Shown in pieces: positions 14,701-32,321 of a stretch of DNA of 64,000 bases. The position numbers were made by a program, and so were the translations under genes. This DNA comes from Macrotrachela quadricornifera. Taxonomy: Eukaryota > Rotifera > Eurotatoria > Philodinida > Philodinidae. The notes under the pieces are model-generated. The model ran no database searches. It had not been told where the DNA came from and saw only the letters and a program-made list of their open reading frames with translations. The DNA lies in NCBI GenBank assembly GCA_022393335.1, contig JAJEKB010000237.1:222198-286197 (forward strand), written 5' to 3'. Within the stretch, counting starts at the first letter, position 1. The number at the start of each line of letters is the position of its first letter.

Positions 14701-15153
14701 ATACGTAATGTTAATATATTTTTAGCTGATTCAACAAAACAATCAATTAAATTAGGTGATGTTAATGTTGTTTATGATTTTAAATTTATGAAAAAACAAT
14801 CATCATCAGTTGATATGGAAGCTGTTATTAATATGCGTGAATCAATTGTTTTTTATGCACCTGAAACAATAACGCAATATGAAACAACAATCAAATCTGA
14901 TATATGGTCGTTAGGTTGTACAATACTTCATATGTTAACTGGTCGTATACCATGGAGTAATCCATCAATAGTATCAAGTGTTTATTATATTAAAATTCTT
15001 CAATGGATTGCCGATGGTGTTCGACCACCAATTCCAACGGATTTATGTTTATCAAATGAATGTATTGATTTCCTTGAACAATGTTTTCAACAAGATCCTA
15101 ATCGACGACCATCATCATGTGAATTACTTCAACATTCATTTGTCAAAGAGTGA
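8710..15153 (+). CDS. MAP3K4: MAP3K4/MEKK4 (MTK1)-type MAP kinase kinase kinase, degraded active-site motifs
   Basis: Eight exons (8710-9185, 9239-9934, 10246-11018, 11280-11375, 11423-11911, 12035-12690, 13232-13859, 14249-15153) join to 1572 residues, close to human MAP3K4 (about 1608). MAP3K4 activates MKK3/4/6 upstream of p38 and JNK. The conserved pre-kinase region is visible (AFIFGMDIIREGSFYATQ; FANIWLNFV; IPMWLLPGIHFLRHI), as is IKEGLIGQI before the kinase domain. The kinase keeps the Lys of beta-3 (CYKQY), the HRD Asp, the Asn of the catalytic loop, the APE motif and DIWSLGC. It departs from canon in the Gly loop (SRGQFATT instead of GxGxxG), the catalytic loop HRDIRN (Lys to Arg) and the DFG motif, which reads DVN. 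Family identity is firm; activity is doubtful. The last intron holds an antisense tRNA-like gene. Confidence 0.9.
13914..14075 (-). tRNA. tRNA-Arg(CCG)-like gene split by a 90-nt insert in the T arm
   Basis: On the minus strand 14075-14024 and 13933-13914 together form a 72-nt cloverleaf. The acceptor stem GCGCCTT/AAGGCGC pairs over all 7 bp. The D stem is GCTC/GAGC. The anticodon stem TCTCC/GGAGA encloses the loop CTCCGGA, giving anticodon CCG (Arg). The T stem GCCAG/CTGGC encloses TTCGAAT. Box A-like TAGCTCAGCGG and box B GGTTCGAATC are present. The 90 bases 13934-14023, AT-rich like local introns, interrupt the 5' strand of the T stem between GCCA and G. No CCA is encoded and the base after the acceptor is T. 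The sequence looks more like bacterial tRNA-Arg(CCG) than animal tRNA-Arg, from memory. It lies antisense in the last MAP3K4 intron. It could be a disrupted gene or one with a non-canonical intron. Confidence 0.75.
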
Positions 15154-15399
15154 TAAATAGCAATTATTTAAGTTTTTTAATGTATTATTATTTATATTTT
15201 GGTGATCAAATATTTTTTCTTTCTTTTTTTTTTCTGTTCGAATTTTCTGTTTGAGTTGATTAACATAATAATAGTATTGTTATTCCAATTTTTTTTTCTT
15301 TCCATCATGTAAATAGAGTTTGCATTTTTTTTAAATTACAAAGAACACAGACGAAATTTTTATTATTTGTTCTTGTTTTATATTTCAATCTTGTAGATA

Positions 15400-18300
15400 A
15401 TGCCTAATTTTTATATAAATGTTGAACAAGAAATAAAAGATTTTATTCATCGTTGTCATGGTAAGTAGTGATTATATATGGGATCTTCTCCTTTTTGAGG
15501 TTTCTCAAGAACAGCTGCACAAACATCTTTAAAACTCTTAGGATAGATAGACTTTGATGAGTAGAGCAAAACTTGTCATAAACACAAAATTCCCAGATGC
15601 CTCTTCCTAAGGGTTTTCGAGATTCCAAGACTAAAAAATGACGAAGAGTTTCTGCCTCGCAAACTCGATACTTCATTATTTTGAGCAGAATCTTTTTTTT
15701 ATGGTAACTAGGGCCCAATCTGGGTGAGTGACTTTTTTTGTTTTGAAAAATATCGATTTCATACGTCAAGAGAAGCAAAATAATAAAACCTTAGATTTTG
15801 AAGTCTTACGAAATTTGTGAAACCTGCCAATTTCGATAGAAACAAAATTTCAAAGAAAGAAAAAAATGACGCATCCCAATTTGATCGAAGTACTTGTAGA
15901 AAAACCTTCAACCCGATCGGCCGAACCGTTTTGGAAAAAAAAAGGAGGAAAACTTGGTTTTCACGTCTAAAACCAGGTTTTCAGAATTATGAAAATTTTT
16001 TTTTCATGTTGAAACATTGTCGCTATAGTCTTGTGACGCATACAAATACTTATTTTCGAGAAATATTCGGCTAATGAAATAATAAAAAACGGGTTTTTAC
16101 TTGAAACACGTACACTTTTTTCGAAATTTCGTTTTTTCAAGAGCTTCCCGACTTGGGATAGTTATTAGTTTTATAGCATGGCTAGACCATATCTAGATAC
16201 ATATTTAAAAATGAAAATCAACAAAAAGAATTTTTGGTTCGAGGAAGGTGCGAGTGCCCTTATTTAATATGTTTTTATATTAGATTTAGTTATTTGAATA
16301 AATCTAGAAAACTACTGGAAAGAGTCAAAGATTAAGGAATTTTTATATTAATTATACGATTATCTATATATTTATTTAGACTTTTCAAATACTTTTAATA
16401 CATCATCAATTGAGTCTTCCATTCCATGTTTAACAGAAATTTCATATGATATATTTTCACTTGCTATAGAACAGTTAAATATATTTATAAATTATTTATC
16501 ATCATATACCTCAGATATGTCTATTGAATACGATAACATAATATCAATTATTTCAAATTGTTCTGATCTAACAAATTATATAAATATATATCAATATTTA
16601 TTTATTGAATATGCAATTGATGATTATCTTTTATTAGATGAACATTTAAATATAATTTATGAAAAAATTTTTGAAATACTTAATTATCTTTATAATTTAC
16701 CATCAATAAATACAAATATTTATAATCTTGAAAAACAACTTATTTTTTATCTTCCAATAAATTATTTAAAACAGTTAAAAAGTTCATTATCAAAACAAAT
16801 TCTTTCAACATTTATTGAACAAAATTCTCAGTTATTTTCATCATCATATAATTTATTATTAAATGATAATAATGAAGATAATAATGATTGTATTATATCA
16901 TCAACATATCTTTTTAGTAGTACACCCATATCAATAAATTTTCATCATGATCATTCAAAATCATTATTACAATTAGATAAAATAAATATTCATACAACAT
17001 TTTTAACATATCCTCAAATAATACCATCATTTCAATATGATTTAATTCATTTTGAACAAATTGAAAATGATTTAAGTAAATAAAAAAAAAAAATATATAT
17101 ATATTTCTATTTATAATAATTTATTTTCTTTTTTAAAGTCGAACAAAATGATTGGATTAAAATTGAACGAGAATTTTTTTCAAATATTATTTCAATATGG
17201 TCAAAAGAAAATATATCTATACAAACAATAAATCCATGGTCAAGTGAAACATTTTGGACATTATTTATGAATTTTAAATATTCGGATATGAATTTAAAAA
17301 ATAAATTTTTTTTAATTATACAATGGTGTTTTTCTTTATTAACAATACAAGCTTTTAATCGAGATTGGGATTTTTGTAAGTTTTATATTTTTATATAGAA
17401 GTATTTTTGTTTTATCTAAAATGATATATTAAAACTCAATACTTTCAAAACAAAGGAAAGAAATTCTAATTATTTGTAATAGCAGAATTAGTCCGAATGA
17501 AAATTACACAATAAAATCATTACGATTGTGAATTAAGTTTCAGAGGAAATTGGATTGAACTTGATCAATAACTTTCATATTACAACATTCCTATACTGCA
17601 ACTGTTCAAGCATAAAATAAACATATGTCATTAATATAACTATCGATTTATTTAACTCTATGTTTATTAAATTTAGTTTAATCTTTGAAAGACTAGGTTA
17701 CTTTTATAAAAAAGAAAATTTGAAATAGTGAAAATCTATATTTAATATAATTGATATATATTTTTTTTTTGTTTTGTATTTATTTAGTTTATAGTAAAAC
17801 TTTAATAAATGCAATTATTACAAATCGTTGGCGAATAGTTTGTTTTTCTCCTAATATACATTTAAGTATCGTTGGTCATAATATTAATCAAATGTTTCTT
17901 CGTCTTATACGAATAACAATAGTTTTACAATATATGAAAATTCTTTCTGATCAATCATCATATTTAACTGTAACAAAAAAAAACGAAAAGATATTAATTT
18001 ATATATAAAATTCGATTTTTTTTTTATTAATTTTAGTCTTTTTTTATCAATATAATAACATCATATACAAATAATTTAATTCAACAAATTGAAAAAACAT
18101 TTCATCTATTAATTATATGGCTTACTCAACATGCTGATACATTTATTAATGGAAATTCACTTGAACGAACATTAATTATTTGTAAAAGTGATCAAATAGT
18201 TTGTATTCAAAAAAAAAAATTCTTTCTTTTTTATATTTATTAAATTTAAAAAATATTTTATTTAGCAATTATCAATAAGTATTAATAATTTAATAGATAA

Positions 18301-19719
18301 TATAAAACAATTAAATAATTGTGAAGAATTAATAAAATTAATTGATAAATTACATTTATCATCTCAAGTATATTTAAATAGAAAAAAAAAGAACAATTTT
18401 ATTTTATTATATTATTTATTTTATTCTTCTAGACAATTGTAAATGAAACAATGTTGAAATTATATCGACGTATTCAAATAAATACAACAAATCATTTTGA
18501 TAGTGTTTTACCATTAACATCAAATGAATGGCGAACAAGTAGAAAAATAAGAAAAAAGATTTTTTTTTTTAATTATTTTTTATTTAGCAAATCAACAAAC
18601 ATCATATATGATTATTGCATGTGATAAACTTCTTAAACCAATTATAAGTCAATATGAATGTATAAATATGGATAATAAATTTGATATTTATGAAAAGATA
18701 CTTTCATCATTTACTCAAGCATGGACATCAATATTACTTGAAAGAGAATATCATTTTTCGTAAAAAATTTTATTCGTTGTTTTTTTCTTTTATTAAATTA
18801 ATTCATTTTTTTTGTTTTGAATTTTAAAGTGATGAAATGATAAATTTTCTACAAAAAGATTATGAATATTTACAAATATTTCTTTCAACAAATATATGTG
18901 ATCAAGATATTACTCAATTATTAAATCAATCATTACCTATTCAACAAATTTTAACAATTATTAATTTATTAAAAACAGGAGAAAAACATCGATCAGATTC
19001 ATCAAGTATGAAAATAAAACCCTCATATTCTAATTTGTAAATAATCCAATATTTTGTCCTTAATTATTTGCCCTTACGATGACTTGTCCACGTGACATTT
19101 TGTCCTTGAGACGAACTGTCTGCAACGATTTGTCCGATCATCGTATAGAATATAGTTTAAAGGAATAAAAGAAATATATAGATATGACGATATATTTAAT
19201 TTCACCTAATATACAATAAAAAGATAAAGATAAAGAGATATTGGGAATTTTCTTTTATCAAATCTTTAGAATAATTCCCATGATTATTTATGCAAAATTC
19301 ATCTTGCTAAAATTATGTTTGATATAATTCATTTAGTCAAAAAATGATATATTGCAATAGTTGGTGTATATCACAGATGTGAAAGTACATTGATACTATC
19401 TTCTATTAAATAATTAATAGTACTTAAATGAGTACGAGATATACTGTTATCATCAAGTAATTATAAACTTTTAGTGCGTGAATGAATCTTTTTGTATTTT
19501 CCTATTTCATTAATAAAAGACTTCAGACAACTTTCAATATAATATAAAAAAAATCTTCAATACTTGTAATATCGAATGTATTTTTAATTTTTAGTTTCTC
19601 ATATACCAAATCATGACAAATGGCTTCGTTCTAGAAAATCTTCTTCATTATTTCTTGAATGTTTTCAATATACATTTTGTTGTCAACGACGTAATCGTGT
19701 AACAACAGATCCTTCATAA
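15400..19719 (+). CDS. Large helical protein, possibly CCDC142-like
   Basis: Ten exons (15400-15460, 16380-17075, 17139-17375, 17788-17969, 18037-18198, 18266-18367, 18433-18538, 18588-18759, 18830-19005, 19595-19719) join in frame to 672 residues ending in a TAA. The protein is Ile/Leu/Asn-rich and mostly helical, with no signal peptide or clear membrane segment. The C-terminal third (CDKLLKPIISQY, then FTQAWTSILLEREYHFS, FLQKDYEYLQIFL, DKWLRSRKS) resembles my memory of the C-terminal domain of CCDC142, but the match is weak and unverified. An alternative is another tethering-complex-like helical protein. The first intron (919 nt) carries a less AT-rich insertion. The gene converges on KATNAL2; the two stop codons are about 225 bases apart. 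Confidence 0.6.
15461..16379. other. Long first intron with a less AT-rich inserted segment
   Basis: This GT-AG intron of the CCDC142-like gene is more than ten times the usual local size. Its middle (about 15475-16260) is visibly richer in G and C and contains chance ORFs on both strands without recognisable domains. I infer an old non-autonomous insertion; I could not find clean terminal repeats. Confidence 0.4.
19052..19140. repeat. Cluster of TTTGTCC-type short motifs in an intron
   Basis: Within the last intron of the CCDC142-like gene, variants of TTTGTCC or CTTGTCC occur at about 19053, 19084, 19100 and 19128, interleaved with short GC-richer spacers (TCCACGTGACATTT, GAGACGAACTGTC). 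Such regularly spaced motifs are typical of subterminal regions of DNA transposons. No coding part or second end was found. Confidence 0.35.
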
Positions 19720-19944
19720 AACAACAATATTTTATTGGAAAACAAATATATATATATTTCATAATCTATTCGCATTATGTCAGGTTAATTAAACATTTTT
19801 CTTAATTGTTTTTTTATAATTCTTTTTCTTTTGTCTGTGATATATTTATTTTAAATAATAAAAAATAAATATATATTTTGTAAAATGTGTGCAACAATAT
19901 TTGAAAGAAAAAAAAAAGGCAAAATTTTTTCTTTTGTTTTTGTT

Positions 19945-27613
<7,669 letters not shown>

Positions 27614-27835
27614 TCAAAGAATTTTTCGTGCGGTTACATCGAAAATACAAATCAACAGCTGATGTAAATATATATTATTCCATTAAAGATAAATTTTATT
27701 CAATGGTTACTAAGTAACAGACATATTAAAGATTTTTTTTTCTTTCAAATATAGATGTCAGTCTATAAGATTTATTTGATAAAACCTGGATTTCATGGGC
27801 ACTGATTTCATTTGAATTTTAACAGTTTGATAACG
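27614..27835. promoter_or_regulatory. Putative bidirectional promoter between KATNAL2 and CCT2
   Basis: The start codons of the minus-strand KATNAL2 and plus-strand CCT2 lie head to head with only 222 bases between. No TATA box or known factor site is distinctive. Shared regulation is inference from geometry. Confidence 0.4.
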
Positions 27836-30800
27836 ATGCGTGGTGATTTAAATGTAAGAAATTTACTTCTTAATTAGTTTTAATTATTTCTTTTTTTTTT
27901 GTTTTGATTATCTATTAGGCAGCACTTAATCCGATTCCACTATATCAACAAGGTGGTGGAGAAGAAAAAGCTGAAGTTGCTCGATTAGTAGATATAAATA
28001 GATTTGAAGAAAATTGTGTTAAATAATTATAAATTCTTTTTAGTCAGCTTTTGCTGGAGCATTAGCTGTTGGTGATCTAGTCAAAACTACACTTGGTCCT
28101 AAAGGAATGGTAAACATATGAGAAATAATGAACTAGTCAAGTTGAATAATCTCACTTTGCATTTCAATTTTTATTCACTTAATATATTGTATTAAATTAA
28201 AAAAATGCAGTATGAAAAGCACTATATTTTTTATAGATGTACTTTTTAATTTTTGAAATGGACAAAACTGCTAAGTAATGAATACTCTGATAAAAGTTTG
28301 GGTCGCTAGCTTATCACTATGGAGACATTGCACTTTTACAGTATTTTTTAAATAAATTCTGTCGTCCCCATTAGGAACATTAGAAAAAACTGATTTTTGA
28401 ATTTCGACTTAAAACTTTGGATAGAGATAGACTTTAATGAGAATAGTTTACTCTGACTATTTCAGATTTTTTCGCCCTTCCTATCCTAGGATACAGTTAT
28501 GAATAGCTTGTCTCTATACACTACTACATTTGATGCTCTTATTTTAGGATAAAAGCAGATAAAAAAAATCTCAAAAATATTCACAATAAGCTATTCTGAT
28601 TATAATCTGTCTCTAACCAAAATTCCAAGTCGAAATTCGAAAATCAGTTTTTCTCATGTCCCTGAGAGGGGCCATGGGATTTATTTTTAAAAGAATACTA
28701 TAAAAGTGCAATACCTCCATAGGGATAGGCTAGCAGTTCGAATGTTTTTTTTTCACAGTATTCATAACTCATTTGGGTCTACGTAACGCACATAGTCTCG
28801 ACTCAAAGGCGATTTGCTAGTTGAGATTCTTCCTTCATAAGTTTAATTGTAGAGCTTCTCATACTGCAACTTGTAGTATTTTGTTTTTGAAGTACAATAT
28901 ATTAAACGAATGAAATTTGAAATATAAAATGTGATCATTCAACTTAGTACATCTGTTATATTTTTATATAATAATATCTTTTAGGATAAAATTCTTCAAT
29001 GTCATATGGGTGGTGGACCCGATGCCGGTAAATTATTGGTAACAAATGATGGAGCAACAATTCTATCAAAAATTGGTGTTGATAATCCAGTTGCAAAAGT
29101 TCTTGTTGGTATGTTTGTATATAAATAAAAAATAATTTATTAATTAGATATTTGTCTATTTGTTTGTTTTTTAAATAGATATTTCAAAAGTTCAAGATGA
29201 TGAAGTTGGTGATGGTACAACATCAGTTGTTGTTTTAGCTAGTGAACTTCTTCGAGTAGATATATTTTTATTTGAAATTATTTTATTTTAATAAAACAAT
29301 AAAATGAATTAGGAAACAGAAAATTTACTTTCACAAAAAATTCATCCTCAAACAATTATTTCAGGATGGCGTAAAGCAACAAATGAAGCACTTCGAGCTT
29401 TAGAAAATATTGCAAAAAACAATAGGTATTTTAAAAAAATTAATCATTTAGAAAATAATCTTTTTTTTAATATAGTTCAAATTTAGAACAATTTAAAAAA
29501 GATCTTATAAATATAGCACGTACAACACTTAGTTCAAAAATTCTACAAGGAAAAAAAGATTATTTTGCAATATTATGTGTTGATGCTGTATTTAAATTAC
29601 ATGTAAATTTATTTATTTTAAATTTAATATAAATGAATAACTAAATAAAAATTTTTCTTTATAGGGGAAAACAGATTTACAAAGTATTCAAATAATTAAA
29701 CGTTTAGGAAATAATATATCTGATTCATATCTTGAAGAAGGTTATTTTTTTACAAAAAAAAATATATTTAATCAAAATGAAATTGTTTTTTTTTTTGTTC
29801 AAGGTTTTTTATTAGAAAAACGTATTGGAATGAATATGCCAAAACGTGTTGAAAATGCACGTATACTTATTGCTAATACACCAATGGATACAGATAAAGT
29901 AAAAGTATTTGGTTCACGTGTACGTGTTGATTCTTTGGCTAAAGTAGCTGAATTAGAATTAGCTGAAAAAGAAAAAATGAAAGATAAAGTTGAAAAAATT
30001 CTTCAACATAATTGTAATGTATTTATTAATCGGTAAAAATAAATACTTTTTATTTTTTCAATTTTATAATATATTTTTATTTACTTCTTTTTCTAGACAA
30101 TTAATTTATGATTATCCAGAACAATTATTTGCTGAAAAAGGTGTTATGGCTATCGAACATGCAGATTTTGAAGGTGTTGAACGTTTAGCACAAGTACTTG
30201 GTAATAAATAAAAATAAATTATTTTGTATTAAAAAATTTTATTTAGGTGGGGAAATTGTTTCAACATTTGATACACCAGATAAAGTACGATTAGGCAAAT
30301 GTGATTTAATTGAAGAAATAATGATTGGAGAAGATAAATTGATCAAATTTTCAGGTTTATTTTAATGTAAATTACATAAGAAAAAATTTATTTAGTTTTT
30401 GCTTTTGGATTAAATATAGGTGTAGCACAAGGTCAAGCATGTACAATTGTATTACGTGGAGCTACACAACAAATTCTTGATGAAGCCGAACGATCAATTC
30501 ATGATGCTCTTTGTGTTTTATCACAAACTGTTAAAGAACCACGTATTTGTTATGGAGGAGGTTTATTTATTATTATTATTATTCTTTTGATTAAACATCT
30601 AAATCTTGAATATATAAATAGGTGCTGCTGAAATGTTAATGGCTACAGCTGTTTCACAATTAGCTGAAAAAACACCTGGTAAAGAATCAGTTGCTATTGA
30701 ATCATTTTCTCGTGCACTTCGACAAGTAAATTAAATAAATTTTTTTTTATTGAAATTTTTTAATTACAAAATCTTATTTATAGTTACCAACAATTATTGC

Positions 30801-31113
30801 TGATAATGCCGGTTATGATAGTGCAGAATTAATATCTAATCTTCGTGCTGCTCATACATCAGGCAAATTAACATTTGGTCTTGGTAAAAATTTCACATTA
30901 TAAAATAATAAAATTTTTTTGTTTCTATTTTTTTATTTAGATATGGAAAAAGGTGAAATATGTGATATGATTGAACTTGGTATACTTGAATCATTTCATC
31001 TCAAACGACAAGTTATTATTAGTGCAGCAGAAGCAGCTGAAATGGTCTTACGTATTGATAATATTATTCGTGCACCGCCAAGACCTCGTCCACGTGATAT
31101 GCGTCATCATTAA
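27836..31113 (+). CDS. CCT2: T-complex protein 1 subunit beta (CCT2 chaperonin)
   Basis: Fifteen exons beginning 27836-27853, 27919-27987, 28044-28109, 28985-29108 and ending 30941-31113 join to 542 residues (human about 535). CCT2 is one of eight subunits of the cytosolic TRiC/CCT ring that folds actin and tubulin with ATP. Group II chaperonin signatures are all visible: [41 protein letters not shown] with the catalytic Asp, [41 protein letters not shown] and [13 protein letters not shown]. The beta-subunit-specific end [12 protein letters not shown] fits CCT2. The N terminus MRGDLN-AALNPIP is short but usual. The third intron (28110-28984) is filled by an inverted-repeat element. Confidence 0.97.
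28134..28950. mobile_element. Fold-back/MITE-like element in a CCT2 intron
   Basis: Two inverted arms of about 370-400 bases pair imperfectly (roughly three quarters identical by eye) around a short centre near 28500-28545. The outer ends read CTAGTCAAGTTGAAT and its near-complement ATTCAACTTAGTAC. Matching internal blocks include GCAGTATGAAAAGC with GCTTCTCATACTGC, TATGGAGACATTGCACTTTTA with TAAAAGTGCAATACCTCCATA, and AAACTGATTTTTGAATTTCGAC with its complement. No coding capacity remains. It behaves as part of the spliced intron. Confidence 0.75.
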
Positions 31114-31412
31114 ATAAAAAACAAAAAAAATAATCCAGCAATTTTTTTGAGCAATACAAACATTATGTGTTGAATTTTGTTTGAAAAAATATCATTTTTT
31201 CTTTTAGTAAACTTGTTTTTTTTTCTTTTCATACCAAAGTATAATATAATGTTAAAAGAAAATATTCGAAAAACATTTGTATATGCGAAGGCAATACTTA
31301 TTTTTGCTTATCTTCTGTTAAACGTTTTTATTGTTACTACAAATAAAATATACTTAAAAATAAAAATTGTTCTCTTAGAATTCTTTATTATTTAATAATA
31401 CGCTTGATAATG

Positions 31413-32321
31413 TTAACACATTCGACCCAATATGACCCATCGGTGGGTCACACTATGATATCACGAGAAACAATATAGAAAAGCATTTTCTTTTACTTTT
31501 TTTCTTAAGCAGGAGGTTAGACATAAGGCACCATATGTACCACCTTTATTACTTTATTTGAGTTCTTGATTACATAGCGCAATGCTTATCATTAACACAT
31601 TCGACCCACTGGTGGCTCACAGCATATTCTAATGAGGGAACTGAGAAAAAATTGGTTCTTTGCCTTTTGTTTCCTAAACAAAAGGCGACGGTGAGTCCGA
31701 TACTTAGGCCACCATCATTAATGCTTCAATCATTTTATTATGTAGAGAAATGCTTTTCGTCAAAGCACTCAAGACAAAAGAATTTGTCGCAATCAGAACA
31801 GAAAGTTTTTATTCTTTTCGCTGCCATCATACTTGCTTCTCTTGAATTTTGTTTCCTGATTTTCTCGTAGCAATCAGCACAGCGCCATTGGACATCGTGT
31901 ACAGATCCTTCTTTCTCTTCAAGCTTATGATAAACGAGTTTACACTTCGAATGACTTGCTAATTGTTGTCTTCTGTATCGGTTTGTTGAAACAACATGTG
32001 AATTATTTTTAAATTTTGATCGCTTTTATACACAAAACGATAGAGAGAGACAATAATGAGGGATAAAAAGTTGGAATTTTCCTTCTCTTATCTCACAAGT
32101 GCTACCTATAACACGAACAAGAACGCAATAACTTGAAACGTGTATTCAGTTGGTTGAAAGAGATAATTCATTATGTGATGATACAAAGAAGAATGCTATG
32201 AATAATCAGTAGGAGATAATCGAGAGAGTCATGAAGTGTATTTATTTAAAGCTAACTGTCTATGAAAATAAACATCTTGAAAAAATTTCCTAAGAAAACT
32301 GAATCGGACCGAATGTGTTAA
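31413..32321 (-). mobile_element. piggyBac-type transposon remnant with TTAA ends
   Basis: The outer ends are TTAACACATTCGACCC at 31413 and GGACCGAATGTGTTAA ending at 32321, an inverted pair carrying the TTAA target typical of piggyBac. A second copy of the left end, TTAACACATTCGACCCACTGG, lies at 31592, so a solo or nested end is present. On the minus strand the interior encodes only the Cys-rich C terminus of the transposase. Most of the DDE transposase is missing. Confidence 0.8.
31738..32025 (-). pseudogene. C-terminal fragment of piggyBac transposase
   Basis: A 95-codon open stretch, preceded by an in-frame stop and lacking a start, ends at TAA 31740-31738. It contains WRCADCYEKIRKQ and TFCSDCDKFFCLECFDEKH, the paired CxxC and CxxCF..H pattern of the piggyBac C-terminal zinc-binding domain. 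The catalytic core is absent, so this is a dead remnant of the element around it. Confidence 0.75.

Noticed and set aside
15443..16074. ORFs on both strands in the long first intron of the CCDC142-like gene
   Set aside because: No recognisable domain, and they lie between well-supported splice sites; treated as an intronic insertion.
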